A stretch of 64,000 nt of DNA from Salinibacterium sp. UTAS2018. Its GTDB lineage: Bacteria; Actinomycetota; Actinomycetes; Actinomycetales; Microbacteriaceae. Below are positions 18,576 to 28,500 of the stretch, in pieces. A program made the translations under genes and the position numbers. The notes beneath the pieces were generated by a model. That model was not told the DNA's origin, searched no databases, and worked only from the letters and a program-made list of their open reading frames with translations. Numbering within the stretch: position 1 is the stretch's first letter; every line of letters starts with the position of its first letter. The DNA is taken from positions 682,001-746,000 of the forward strand of contig NZ_CP035375.1 in assembly GCF_004118935.1 (NCBI RefSeq), read 5' to 3'.

Positions 18576-19406
18576 ATGACTGACCCCGCCGCCGCTGAGG
18601 CCCAAGCCAAGCTCAAACGAGTTCGCACTCGCCATTTTCAGACGGCGAAAGAGAACGGGATCAAGATCGTCGGGCTCACGAGTTACGACCAGCTGACTGC
18701 CGGCATCTTCGACGAATCCGGAATCGACTTCCTTCTCGTCGGCGACTCTGCCGGCAACAACGTCTACGGCTACGACACCACGCTGCCGGTGAGCATCGAT
18801 GACCTCATCCCTCTCACTCGCGCTGTTGCTGGAGCGGTCACGCGCGCCTTTGTCGTCGCGGATATGCCGTTCGGCTCCTACGAAACTGGCCCCGACGAGG
18901 CGCTGCACACAGCGTTCCGCTTCATGAAAGAGACCGGAGCCCACGCCGTCAAGCTTGAAGGCGGAGTGCGCAGCGCCGAGCAAATCCGACGCATCGTGGA
19001 TGCCGGCATCCCCCTGATGGCTCACATCGGCTTCACACCGCAGAGCGAACACGGCCTTGGAGGACACGTCATCCAAGGCCGGGGCGACGGCTTCGAGCAA
19101 TTGCTCGCGGATGCACTCGCCGTCGAAGAGGCGGGCGCCTTCGCGGTCGTGCTCGAGATGGTTCCCGCGGATGCCGCAGCCAAGATCACCGAAGCGCTCA
19201 CGATTCCGACGATCGGTGTCGGCGCCGGTCCGCACGTGGATGGACAGCTCCTGGTCTGGACGGACTGGGCGGGCCTCACCAAAGGACGCATCCCCAAATT
19301 TGTCAAAAAATACGCCGACCTGCGTACGACGCTGGCGGGTGCGGTAGACGAATACCGCGCCGACGTGGCCTCCGGCTCTTATCCGACCGAGGACCACTCT
19401 TACTAG
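18576..19406 (+). CDS. panB: 3-methyl-2-oxobutanoate hydroxymethyltransferase (ketopantoate synthesis), 276 aa
   Basis: PanB transfers a hydroxymethyl group from methylene-tetrahydrofolate to alpha-ketoisovalerate, the first step of pantothenate and CoA synthesis. Family blocks are LTSYDQLTAGIFDESGIDFLLVGDS (shown here only as its start), ADMPFGSY, VKLEGG, LMAHIGFTPQS and TIGVGAGPHVDGQLLVW. Metal-binding aspartates in VGDS and VADMPFG are present. The frame continues upstream, but the ATG at 18576 matches the usual actinobacterial N-terminus and leaves room for a divergent promoter with glnA2. Confidence 0.95.
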   Translation: MTDPAAAEAQAKLKRVRTRHFQTAKENGIKIVGLTSYDQLTAGIFDESGIDFLLVGDSAGNNVYGYDTTLPVSIDDLIPLTRAVAGAVTRAFVVADMPFGSYETGPDEALHTAFRFMKETGAHAVKLEGGVRSAEQIRRIVDAGIPLMAHIGFTPQSEHGLGGHVIQGRGDGFEQLLADALAVEEAGAFAVVLEMVPADAAAKITEALTIPTIGVGAGPHVDGQLLVWTDWAGLTKGRIPKFVKKYADLRTTLAGAVDEYRADVASGSYPTEDHSY

Positions 19407-19451
19407 GGCACAACCCTTTTTCTAGATTCACCACTATCGAGAAAGCCCTGA

Positions 19452-20801
<1,350 letters not shown>

Positions 20802-20845
20802 ATCTTTCTTGCGGCGCCTGATCTTCTTGGGGCGCTTGATCTCCC

Positions 20846-20876
20846 TGCGGCGTCGGACTAGCAGTTCGACGCCGCA
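20846..20876 (+). terminator. Hairpin after gdhA
   Basis: TGCGGCGTCG (20846-20855) pairs with CGACGCCGCA (20867-20876) around an 11-base loop between convergent gdhA and the 55-aa gene. No T-run follows on the plus strand, so it may act as a weak bidirectional terminator. Confidence 0.4.
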
Positions 20877-20893
20877 GCCCGCTGAAGCAAGCT

Positions 20894-21061
20894 CTAGGCG
20901 TCAGACTCCTCGTCAGCCCACTTGCGCGCGCGCTCAGCAATAATCTGCGGAGCGCGTTCAGCTTCAGCGCGCGTGTCGAACGGCCCGTCGCGATCGACCG
21001 CCAATGATTGCGGGCCCTCTTCGACTTCACCAGTCTTGTGGTTGTACCACCATTGCTCCAT
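20894..21061 (-). CDS. Small conserved SPOR-like protein, 55 aa
   Basis: The minus strand encodes a short hydrophilic protein starting MEQWWYNHKTGEVEEGP, with FDTRAEAERAPQIIAERAR and an acidic end WADEESDA. The pattern GPFDTRAEAER...ARKW resembles short SPOR-domain-like proteins found next to map in Actinobacteria. The reading frame is exactly closed and ATG is preceded by GAAAGGA on the minus strand at good spacing. It is divergent from map, with 49 bases between start codons. Confidence 0.75.
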   Translation of the reverse strand: MEQWWYNHKTGEVEEGPQSLAVDRDGPFDTRAEAERAPQIIAERARKWADEESDA

Positions 21062-21110
21062 GTGGTTCGTCCTTTCGTTCGCGGTAAGACTACGCCGGTA
21101 GACTAGAGCA

Positions 21111-21977
21111 ATGCCTCGGGATAATTCTGGTCACCTCGTTCCGGGAGTAATCCCACCTCAACTCGCTGTGCCGAAGTCGATAAGTCGACCGGAGTACGTC
21201 GGCAAGACGGCGCCACGCCCGTTCACTGGGTCGGACATCTATAGCGCTGAAGAGGTTGACCGTATCCGAGCCTCCGGAAAGATCGCTGCCGGCGCTGTCG
21301 AAGCGGTGGGCGCCGCCATCCGTCCCGGCATCACGACGGCAGAACTCGATGTAATCGCCCACCAGTACATGGTCGAGCGCGACGCCTACCCCTCCACTCT
21401 CGGTTACCGCGGGTTCCCGAAGTCGTGCTGCTCCAGCATCAATGAAGTGATCTGTCACGGAATCCCCGATGACACGGTGCTCGAGGATGGCGACATCATC
21501 AACATCGACATCACTGCCTACAAAGACGGCATGCACGGTGACCTCAATAAGACGTTCCTCGTCGGAAACGTGTCGGAGGACGCCCGCAACCTCGTCGAGC
21601 GCACTCAGGAAGCCCTCAACCGCGGCATCAAGGCCGTGGCACCAGGCCGTCAAGTCAACGTAATCGGCCGTGCGATCGAGTCGTATGCGAAGCGTTTCGG
21701 CTATGGCGTCGTTCGAGATTTCACCGGGCACGGAGTTGGCGCTGCGTTCCACTCGGGCCTCATCGTCCCCCACTATGACTCCGCTCCGCAGTTTGATGAT
21801 GTGATCGAAGTGGGCATGGTCTTCACGATTGAACCCATGCTGACGCTGGGAACTCACGAATGGGATCTCTGGGCGGACGACTGGACGGTCACCACCCGTG
21901 ACAAGAGCTTGACCGCTCAGTTCGAACACACCATGGTTGTCACTGAGCGCGGCACCGAGATTCTGACACTCCCCTAA
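21111..21977 (+). CDS. map: Methionine aminopeptidase type I, 288 aa
   Basis: Map removes the initiator methionine from new proteins using two metal ions. The metal ligands lie in NIDITAYKDGMHGD (two Asp), TGHGVGAAFH (His), FTIEPM (Glu) and FEHTMVVT (Glu). The N-terminal 40 residues before YSAEEVDRIR form the Pro-rich extension typical of actinobacterial type Ic enzymes. ppgK follows 54 bases later on the same strand. Confidence 0.96.
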   Translation: MPRDNSGHLVPGVIPPQLAVPKSISRPEYVGKTAPRPFTGSDIYSAEEVDRIRASGKIAAGAVEAVGAAIRPGITTAELDVIAHQYMVERDAYPSTLGYRGFPKSCCSSINEVICHGIPDDTVLEDGDIINIDITAYKDGMHGDLNKTFLVGNVSEDARNLVERTQEALNRGIKAVAPGRQVNVIGRAIESYAKRFGYGVVRDFTGHGVGAAFHSGLIVPHYDSAPQFDDVIEVGMVFTIEPMLTLGTHEWDLWADDWTVTTRDKSLTAQFEHTMVVTERGTEILTLP

Positions 21978-22031
21978 CGAGCTAGCTCGCATAAAATCTG
22001 ACTCAACTCTCCGCACGCGAAAGTAGACACT

Positions 22032-22778
22032 ATGACTCAGGCACTGGGAATCGACATCGGCGGCACCGGAATCAAAGGGGCCATAGTCGATACCGATACC
22101 GGAAAACTCGTGAGCGAGCGGGTGAAAATCGCGACTCCGAAGTCGGGTAAACCCGCTGCCATCGTCGATGTCGTCGTCGAACTGATTGAAAAGCTCGGTG
22201 GCATTCCCGAAGATATGCCGGTTGGCGTGTGCTTTCCTGCCATCGTTCGCAACGGCAAGACGATGTCTGCCGCCAACATTTCCAAAGATTGGATCGGGCT
22301 CGACGCGGAGAAGCTGTTCGAGAAAGCGCTTGGTCGCGACATCCACTTCGTCAACGATGCGGATGCCGCTGGAGTTGCTGAGGTCCGCTACGGCGCCGCC
22401 AAAGGCGTGTCGGGGCTCGTCTTGCTCACCACACTGGGCACCGGAATCGGCAGTGCGCTAATTTACAACGGAACGCTCGTTCCGAACTCCGAACTCGGCC
22501 ATCTGCTGATCGGCGGTCGCGATGCAGAAAAAGGCGCATCGTTCGCCGCAAAGGAACGTCGCCGTCTGAGCTGGAGGGCCTGGGCGAAACGGCTGCAGCG
22601 CTACTACTCGCACCTTGAACTGCTCTTCTCCCCCGACCTCATTCTTGTCGGCGGTGGCGTTTCCAAAAGCCACGATAAGTTCTTGCCCCTGCTAAAGCTT
22701 CACACTCCGATTGTTCCCGCGAAGCTGCGGAACAACGCCGGGATCATGGGCGCCGCCGCCCTCGCCGTTAAGGAATAG
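22032..22778 (+). CDS. ppgK: Polyphosphate glucokinase, 248 aa
   Basis: This ROK-family kinase phosphorylates glucose from inorganic polyphosphate or ATP. The N-terminal phosphate loop LGIDIGGTGIKGAIVD, the glucose and catalytic base region VNDADAAG and the GTGIGSALIYNG block are visible, followed by the conserved C-terminal SPDLILVGGGVSK. Length matches actinobacterial PpgK. It is followed two bases later by a VIT family gene, so the pair is probably cotranscribed. Confidence 0.93.
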   Translation: MTQALGIDIGGTGIKGAIVDTDTGKLVSERVKIATPKSGKPAAIVDVVVELIEKLGGIPEDMPVGVCFPAIVRNGKTMSAANISKDWIGLDAEKLFEKALGRDIHFVNDADAAGVAEVRYGAAKGVSGLVLLTTLGTGIGSALIYNGTLVPNSELGHLLIGGRDAEKGASFAAKERRRLSWRAWAKRLQRYYSHLELLFSPDLILVGGGVSKSHDKFLPLLKLHTPIVPAKLRNNAGIMGAAALAVKE

Positions 22779-22780
22779 GG

Positions 22781-23491
22781 ATGAGCTTCCACACCAACGA
22801 GCCCCACTCCGGCGATTTCGCGGGACGCTTGAACTGGTTGCGCGCGGGTGTTCTCGGCGCGAATGATGGCATCGTCTCGGTCGCGGCCATCGTCGTGGGT
22901 GTCGCTGGTGCGACATCCGCCATCGCGCCGCTCATCACTGCCGGCGTCGCTGGGCTCGTCGGCGGGGCAATCTCGATGGCTCTGGGCGAGTACGTGAGCG
23001 TGAGCAGCCAGAGCGATAGCCAGCGTGCTCTGATTGAGAAAGAGCGCCGTGAGCTCGCGGAAATGCCCGAGGAAGAGTTGGCCGAATTGGCCGCAATCTA
23101 TGAAGCCAAAGGCATTAGCGCTGCTACTGCTCAGCAGGTCGCCGAAGAACTCACGAAGCACGACGCACTGGCGGCGCACCTCGAAGCAGAACTCGGCATC
23201 ACCGAGCATGACGTCGTGAGTGCCTGGCAAGCAGCCGGGGCATCCGCTCTCGCGTTCACGGTGGGCGGTGTGCTGCCGTTGGCCGCGATTCTGATCGCTC
23301 CCGAACCGATTCGAGTTCTTGCTACGTTCGTAGCGGTACTGACGGCACTCGTCATCACGGGTGCGCTCTCGGCACGGGTCGGCGGCAATAACTGGGTGCG
23401 GCCTACGCTGCGCATCGTGATCGGCGGAGCACTCGCGCTCATCACCACATTCGTGATCGGCACGCTGCTCGGAACAAGCGGCCTCGTCTAG
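22781..23491 (+). CDS. VIT1/CCC1 family transporter (iron/manganese), 236 aa
   Basis: The family start LRAGVLGANDGIVSVAAIVVG (first of about five membrane helices) is clear, followed by GGAISMALGEYVSVSSQSD. Between helices 2 and 3 lies a cytoplasmic Glu-rich segment (EKERRELAEMPEEELAEL) that in this family binds divalent metal. Homologues move Fe2+ or Mn2+ out of the cytoplasm; the metal here is not determinable. Translation is probably coupled to ppgK. Confidence 0.9.
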   Translation: MSFHTNEPHSGDFAGRLNWLRAGVLGANDGIVSVAAIVVGVAGATSAIAPLITAGVAGLVGGAISMALGEYVSVSSQSDSQRALIEKERRELAEMPEEELAELAAIYEAKGISAATAQQVAEELTKHDALAAHLEAELGITEHDVVSAWQAAGASALAFTVGGVLPLAAILIAPEPIRVLATFVAVLTALVITGALSARVGGNNWVRPTLRIVIGGALALITTFVIGTLLGTSGLV

Positions 23492-23564
23492 CCGCCAACC
23501 CTGGCGATGCGTGTGCCGTACGGATGCGTTGCGCTGGTACACACGTCATGGGGCTGAAATGAAG

Positions 23565-23937
23565 GAATGGGCCGGCTAGTACGCCGGGTTCTGTTCACGC
23601 GGGACCGAAATCCCGTGCTGGACGGTCATCTATCTACGATGTACGTTGCCGCACACCTCTAGCGATCTACCCGAAGACTCGGCGAGCAGCCTTAGCGTCT
23701 TCTGTCTGATCTTGCTCCGGACGAGGTTTACCTAGCCGACCGAGTCACCCCGGCCGCTGGTGGTCTCTTACACCACCGTTTCACCCTTACCCCAGATCGA
23801 AATCTGTGGCGGTCTACTTTCTGTTGCACTGTTCTCGCGGGTTACCCCGGGTGGGTGTTACCCACCATCCTGCTCTACGGAGCCCGGACGTTCCTCGGTA
23901 TCCTTGCGGATAACGCGACCGTCTTGCCGACCCATTC
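23565..23937 (-). ncRNA. rnpB: RNase P RNA (type A)
   Basis: Read on the minus strand, the conserved GGTAAGGGTGAAA element lies at 23791-23779, with GAGGAACGTCCGGGCTCC-type CR-I sequence near the 5' end and ACAGAACCCGGCGTAC near the 3' end. The outer helix P1 is a 12-base pairing between 23937-23926 and 23576-23565. The RNA cuts 5' leaders from tRNA precursors. It directly follows the DUF164 gene on the same strand. Confidence 0.95.
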
Positions 23938-23966
23938 AACGGTCTAGCTTAGCGTTCAGGAAGCGC

Positions 23967-24713
23967 TTAGAGTCCCGACTCGTTCGTACGTACGAGAATG
24001 CCCTCGCTGCTGGCGCACATAATCACGGCGTCGGGAGCGGCCGCACGAATCTCTTGCATTTCGTTCTCCAGCAATTTCACGCCGGATGCTAGCGACACTC
24101 CACCGCGCAGCATCGAGGCGCCGACACCATAACGCTCACGCTGACGTTCGTACAGCGCGAGTAGGTCTGCCGGGATCGTGGCCTGAAGTGCCGTGCGCCC
24201 CGTGCGTGTCGTGCCGAGTTCAGCTTCCACCACAGCGAGAGCCTCGTCACGGCTAGCTTCGAGCTCGGCCGCCTGAGTTGTAAGGTTTCCGCCCTGCTCC
24301 AGGAGGTTGTCTACGACCTTCTGCTGCACTTCGAGCTTCTCCATAACCGCGAGCTCGATGTCTTCGAGGTTGCTGAGTCGCGTGCGCAAAGCAGTCAGCT
24401 CCTGCTCTAGGGCAGCAACATCTTTCGGTGAGGAACTCGCATCGAGGCGTGCGCTATCACGGGCGATGCGCGCCTCAACAACCTTGACGTCCGACTCGAT
24501 GCGACTCATCTCAAGTTCGATATCTTCTTTGATTCCACGCTCTTCAAGAATCGACAATTGAAGCTTGTCACGGTGCTTCTTGAGCTCCGACAGCTGTTCG
24601 TGCTCGGGAAGCTTCTTAGCGCGGTGCTCCAACTGGGCAATCTTCGTGTCGAAGGCCTGCAGATCGAGGAGTAAAGCTTGGTCAGCGGGGCTAGCGGTCA
24701 ACGCCATAGTCAT
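23967..24713 (-). CDS. DUF164/C4-type zinc-ribbon-family coiled-coil protein with degenerate zinc ribbon, 248 aa
   Basis: About 180 residues of heptad-rich coiled coil (QLEHRAKKLPEHEQLSELKK onward) are followed by the usual C-terminal domain. In this family the C-terminal domain normally holds two CxxC pairs. Here the first pair is replaced (SLASGVKLLENEM) and the second is reduced to one cysteine in IMCASSEGILVR, so zinc binding should be lost while the surrounding sequence is kept. It is next to the NIF3-like gene, as in M. tuberculosis Rv2229c-Rv2230c. The start may be ATG 24713 or 24707. Confidence 0.85.
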   Translation of the reverse strand: MTMALTASPADQALLLDLQAFDTKIAQLEHRAKKLPEHEQLSELKKHRDKLQLSILEERGIKEDIELEMSRIESDVKVVEARIARDSARLDASSSPKDVAALEQELTALRTRLSNLEDIELAVMEKLEVQQKVVDNLLEQGGNLTTQAAELEASRDEALAVVEAELGTTRTGRTALQATIPADLLALYERQRERYGVGASMLRGGVSLASGVKLLENEMQEIRAAAPDAVIMCASSEGILVRTNESGL

Positions 24714-24737
24714 GCTTCTTTCTGTCTAACGGTGCGC

Positions 24738-25556
24738 TTACTGCACAACCGCAAAATCCCAAGGGTCAGTGCGCAGTTCGCTCACCGTAATTGTTACGTC
24801 GGGCAGTAGAGCGCGCAGTTCGTCAGCCGCGGCGTCAAGCCACAACCATTCACTCGCCCAATGCGACACATCGATCAGTGCCGGGCCGTTCTGCAACCGA
24901 GCATTCTCGCGAGCCTCAGAGGCCGGATGATGGCGCAGGTCACTAGTGATGTACACATCCGACGCCAACACGGCCGGATCGTTCAAGTATGCGTCACCCG
25001 CTCCCCCGCACAATGCCACGGAGTGAACCAGTTGGTCGAAATCACCGGCAACACGGATGCCTGTTGCGGTCGGGGGCAAGATCTCGCCAATGAGGCGAGC
25101 GAGACGACCAAGCGTCATTGCCTGCGGCAGTTGACCCGTGCGGCCGATGCCACGATCCGGAGTTTCGCCAGCGACGATGGGTGCGATGGAAGACAAACCC
25201 AGCTTGGTGGCGAAGCGACCTGATGTTCCGGTTTCTACGACATCCGCATTGGTGTGGGCAGCGAGCAGAGCGCACTCGGCCCTTATGAGCTTGGTGAGCA
25301 CCGCACCTTTGTAGCGGTCGCTGGCGACCGAAGTAACGCCCCTCAGTAAGAGTGGGTGGTGCGTGATGAGCATGTCGGCGCCGGCGTGAATCGCCTCGTC
25401 GACGGTATCGAGAACCGCGTCAACAGCGAGTGAAATCGTTGACACCGGAGCGTCGAGGTCGCCGGAGACGAGGCCCACGGCATCCCAGGCTTCGGCACCA
25501 GAAACGGGCCAGAGCTGTTCAGCCGCGGCAATTACATGAGCGACAGTAGTAGACAC
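24738..25556 (-). CDS. Nif3-like dinuclear metal centre protein, 272 aa
   Basis: The protein belongs to the NIF3/YbgI family, which forms hexameric rings with a two-metal centre in each subunit. The metal-binding ITHHPLLLRG and AAHTNADV motifs, and the C-terminal IDVSHWASEW with its histidine, are present. The family is often annotated as GTP cyclohydrolase I type 2, but its real activity is unclear. It precedes the DUF164 gene by 24 bases on the same strand. Confidence 0.9.
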   Translation of the reverse strand: MSTTVAHVIAAAEQLWPVSGAEAWDAVGLVSGDLDAPVSTISLAVDAVLDTVDEAIHAGADMLITHHPLLLRGVTSVASDRYKGAVLTKLIRAECALLAAHTNADVVETGTSGRFATKLGLSSIAPIVAGETPDRGIGRTGQLPQAMTLGRLARLIGEILPPTATGIRVAGDFDQLVHSVALCGGAGDAYLNDPAVLASDVYITSDLRHHPASEARENARLQNGPALIDVSHWASEWLWLDAAADELRALLPDVTITVSELRTDPWDFAVVQ

Positions 25557-25565
25557 GCTGTCAGT

Positions 25566-28500
25566 CTAGGCGGGACGCGGAGCGCGCTCAGCCTGCTCAG
25601 CCTCTTGGCGACGAATGGCGGGGATTCCCGCTGCGAGCGGTGTCAGGAGTCCGAGCCCGAGAGCAACAAGCACGCCCAGGTCAGTTCCGGCGAGTTCAGA
25701 GGTGAGGTCTACACCGAGAGCGGTGAAGCCGTAACCCTGCCACGAGAGCCAGCTGATCGTCGCGCTGGTGAGAGCGAAGCCAATCACAGAGATCACGACG
25801 AAAGCGCTGAGGTTGACCCAGCGCACATCGCCGTAAACACCACCGCGGGAAAGCAATGCTGCACTGTCCAGCTTGCGAGTGCGGATCATAGTCTCCGACG
25901 CAAAGATGCCGGCCCACGCTGCGGTAGGCACCGCGAGAGTCGTCGCAACATCCCGGAACAGTTCGTTGATTCCTCCATTGACGCCGAACGCGAAGAGGAT
26001 GGCGAGAGCACCGAGAAGTACGGCAACGATTACGATCGACCATTGACGGGGAACACGCACACCGATCGCTTGCAAGGCGAACCCGCCCGAGTAGAGGCTC
26101 AGGGTGATGCCAGAAAGCAGGCTCAACGCCGCCGCGAGAAGCAGCGGAATCGGGTACCAACTCGGCAGCAGAAGCATCAGCGTGTCAAGCGGCGATGCCA
26201 GGAATCCACGCGCAATTGCCGGGTCGGATGCGGCGAGAAGCGCGCCGTACGCGATCAGTGCGAACGCGGGCAGCGCGGCTCCGAACGTAGCGGAGAGCAT
26301 CGAAGCTCCACCGCTTGAGGACGGACGCTGGTAGCGAGCGATGTCAGCACCGCTGTACGCCCAGACGAGGCCGAGGAAGCTGAATACGAGCACGGCGCCG
26401 GTGATGGTGAGCAACCACGAGCCGTCGGGGGTCGTGAGCGCCTGAGAGATATCAATGTACTGCGCCGTGAAGCCGATGAGGCCGACAACGAGAACACCCG
26501 AAATGATGCTCAGGATGAGCTGGATGCGCGCGAAGAGTGGATACCCGGCGAATGCGATGACGAGTGCAACCAAGAACGACAGAGCAAGGGCGATGAGCAG
26601 AAGTTGGCGGTCGCCCAACCCACCGTTCAGGCCGGACCCGACAAGAACAATGGCGACGGATGAAGCTAGAACCCAGAGCAGGACTGCGCCCCAGAAGAGG
26701 CGAGCGATGAGAGCGACTACTGACGGCGCGATATTACCTAGTACGCCGAAAGATGCTCGAGAAACCACCATGGTCGGCTGACCACTGCGCTTCCCCGCGA
26801 GGGTTGTGAGTCCCAGAGGAATGAACGACAGCGCCACTCCGGCCAAGATAGCCACGATCGACTGGCGCAGGCTCATGCCTACCGCGAAGACGGCGGCTCC
26901 CAACCCCAAACTTACGATCGAGGAATTGGCAGCGAACCACAGCCAGAATAGACGAGCTGCGTGACCAATTCGGCGGTCAACGGGAGTCGGTTCGAGACCA
27001 CTCTCTTCGAGGCTGAAAACCTTCTGAGCTGTGGGCGCGACTTCATCGAGTCCGAGCGGCTGCTGAGAGACAACGGCGGTTGAGAGCGCTACAGGCTGCG
27101 GAACTGAAGGCGCCGGAGCAGCTTCTGCAGTAGCTGGAGCGTCGGCGGGCACGAGGAACGGCGCTGCCTCGGTCGCAGGTGCTGGCTGCGACGTCAACGC
27201 GGCGGCAGCAACGGTTCCCGCCGCGGCTGCGCCTAGGGCACCAGTCGCGAATGGGATCTCGTCGTCATCGAGGACTGAATTCGCGGCGGGAGCGTCGCTG
27301 ACGTCCGCGGAGAGATCCGTCGAATAGGTCAGGCGATCGCTGTCATCGACCGCGTCATCAGACTCTGCCTCGAAGGTGACCTGATTGACCGCGATCGAAC
27401 CGGTCTGAAGCTCGGAAAGAGGATCACCCTGCATCGGCGGGGCGGCGTTAGCCAGCAATGCAAGCAGAGGATCAGTCTCAGGCTCATCGGCGTCAACGTC
27501 GGCATCGTCGGCATCGTCAAGGTCGTCCGCCTTGAGCAGGTCGTCGAAGTTGATCGGCGAGGAGGCGACATAGTGAGGGTTCTCTGTCGACGCAAAGCTG
27601 AACACCGGAGCAGCCTCAGCCGCGATGTCGGGGGTCGGTTCGACCGCAGGATCGATTGCCTCAGCGAGCTCATCGTCGTTGGCGGGGGCCGGGATTTCAT
27701 CGGCCTCAGTCTCTTGAGCGACCGAACCAGCGCCATCGATTACCGACTCTGACGCGTCGGGCAGATGAGTGTCGGCGCTGAGGTCGAAGGCGAAAGGAGC
27801 GGCGATCGGTTCCTCGTCAGCGGACGCCGCATGAACGTCTACGGGCGAAACATCAGCGGGGGGCGGGGCGAATCCAAAGTCGCCGAAGGAGACTTGCTCG
27901 TCGAGATTAGCCCGGGGCACGCGTGGCGCCACATCGGGCTGCACGAGAGCCGGCGGTGCAAACGGCAGTTCGTCGTAGTCGCCGTCTTCATCGGCAGGAA
28001 ACTCCGGAGCCGCCTGTCCCGCGAAGCTGACGGGCTCGGCGGGAGCCGAAGGCGCCGGCGCTGCCGCTGCCGCGAAGGGGTCCTCGAATGCTAACGGCGC
28101 AGGAGTCGGCTCGTCAGCTACGGCGGGCGCTTCACCGTTTGATTCGGCCGACGCAGGGCTTTCTTCTGGACTGATGTCTGTAGCCGGAGCTTCAGTTTCT
28201 AGCACCTCGGTTGATTCCGGCAGTTCTGACGCTGCTGATACCTGGAGCGACTCTGGTGTTTCCCGTGTTTCTGGTGCCACGGCAACCTCTGGGGCTGCGC
28301 TACTGAAGCTCAACAACCCGGATGCAGGATCAAATAACGGTGCGGGCGCGGTGTGCTCTTCGCTGACCTGCAACTCGGGCGCGGGCTCGGGCTCGGGCGA
28401 GGACTCCTCCGCGGCGGGAACGACGGCTGCCACCTCGACCTCGGGAGTTGGTTCTACCTCGACGTCTGCCTCGACGACAGGATCGGTGCCAGTTTCAGCG

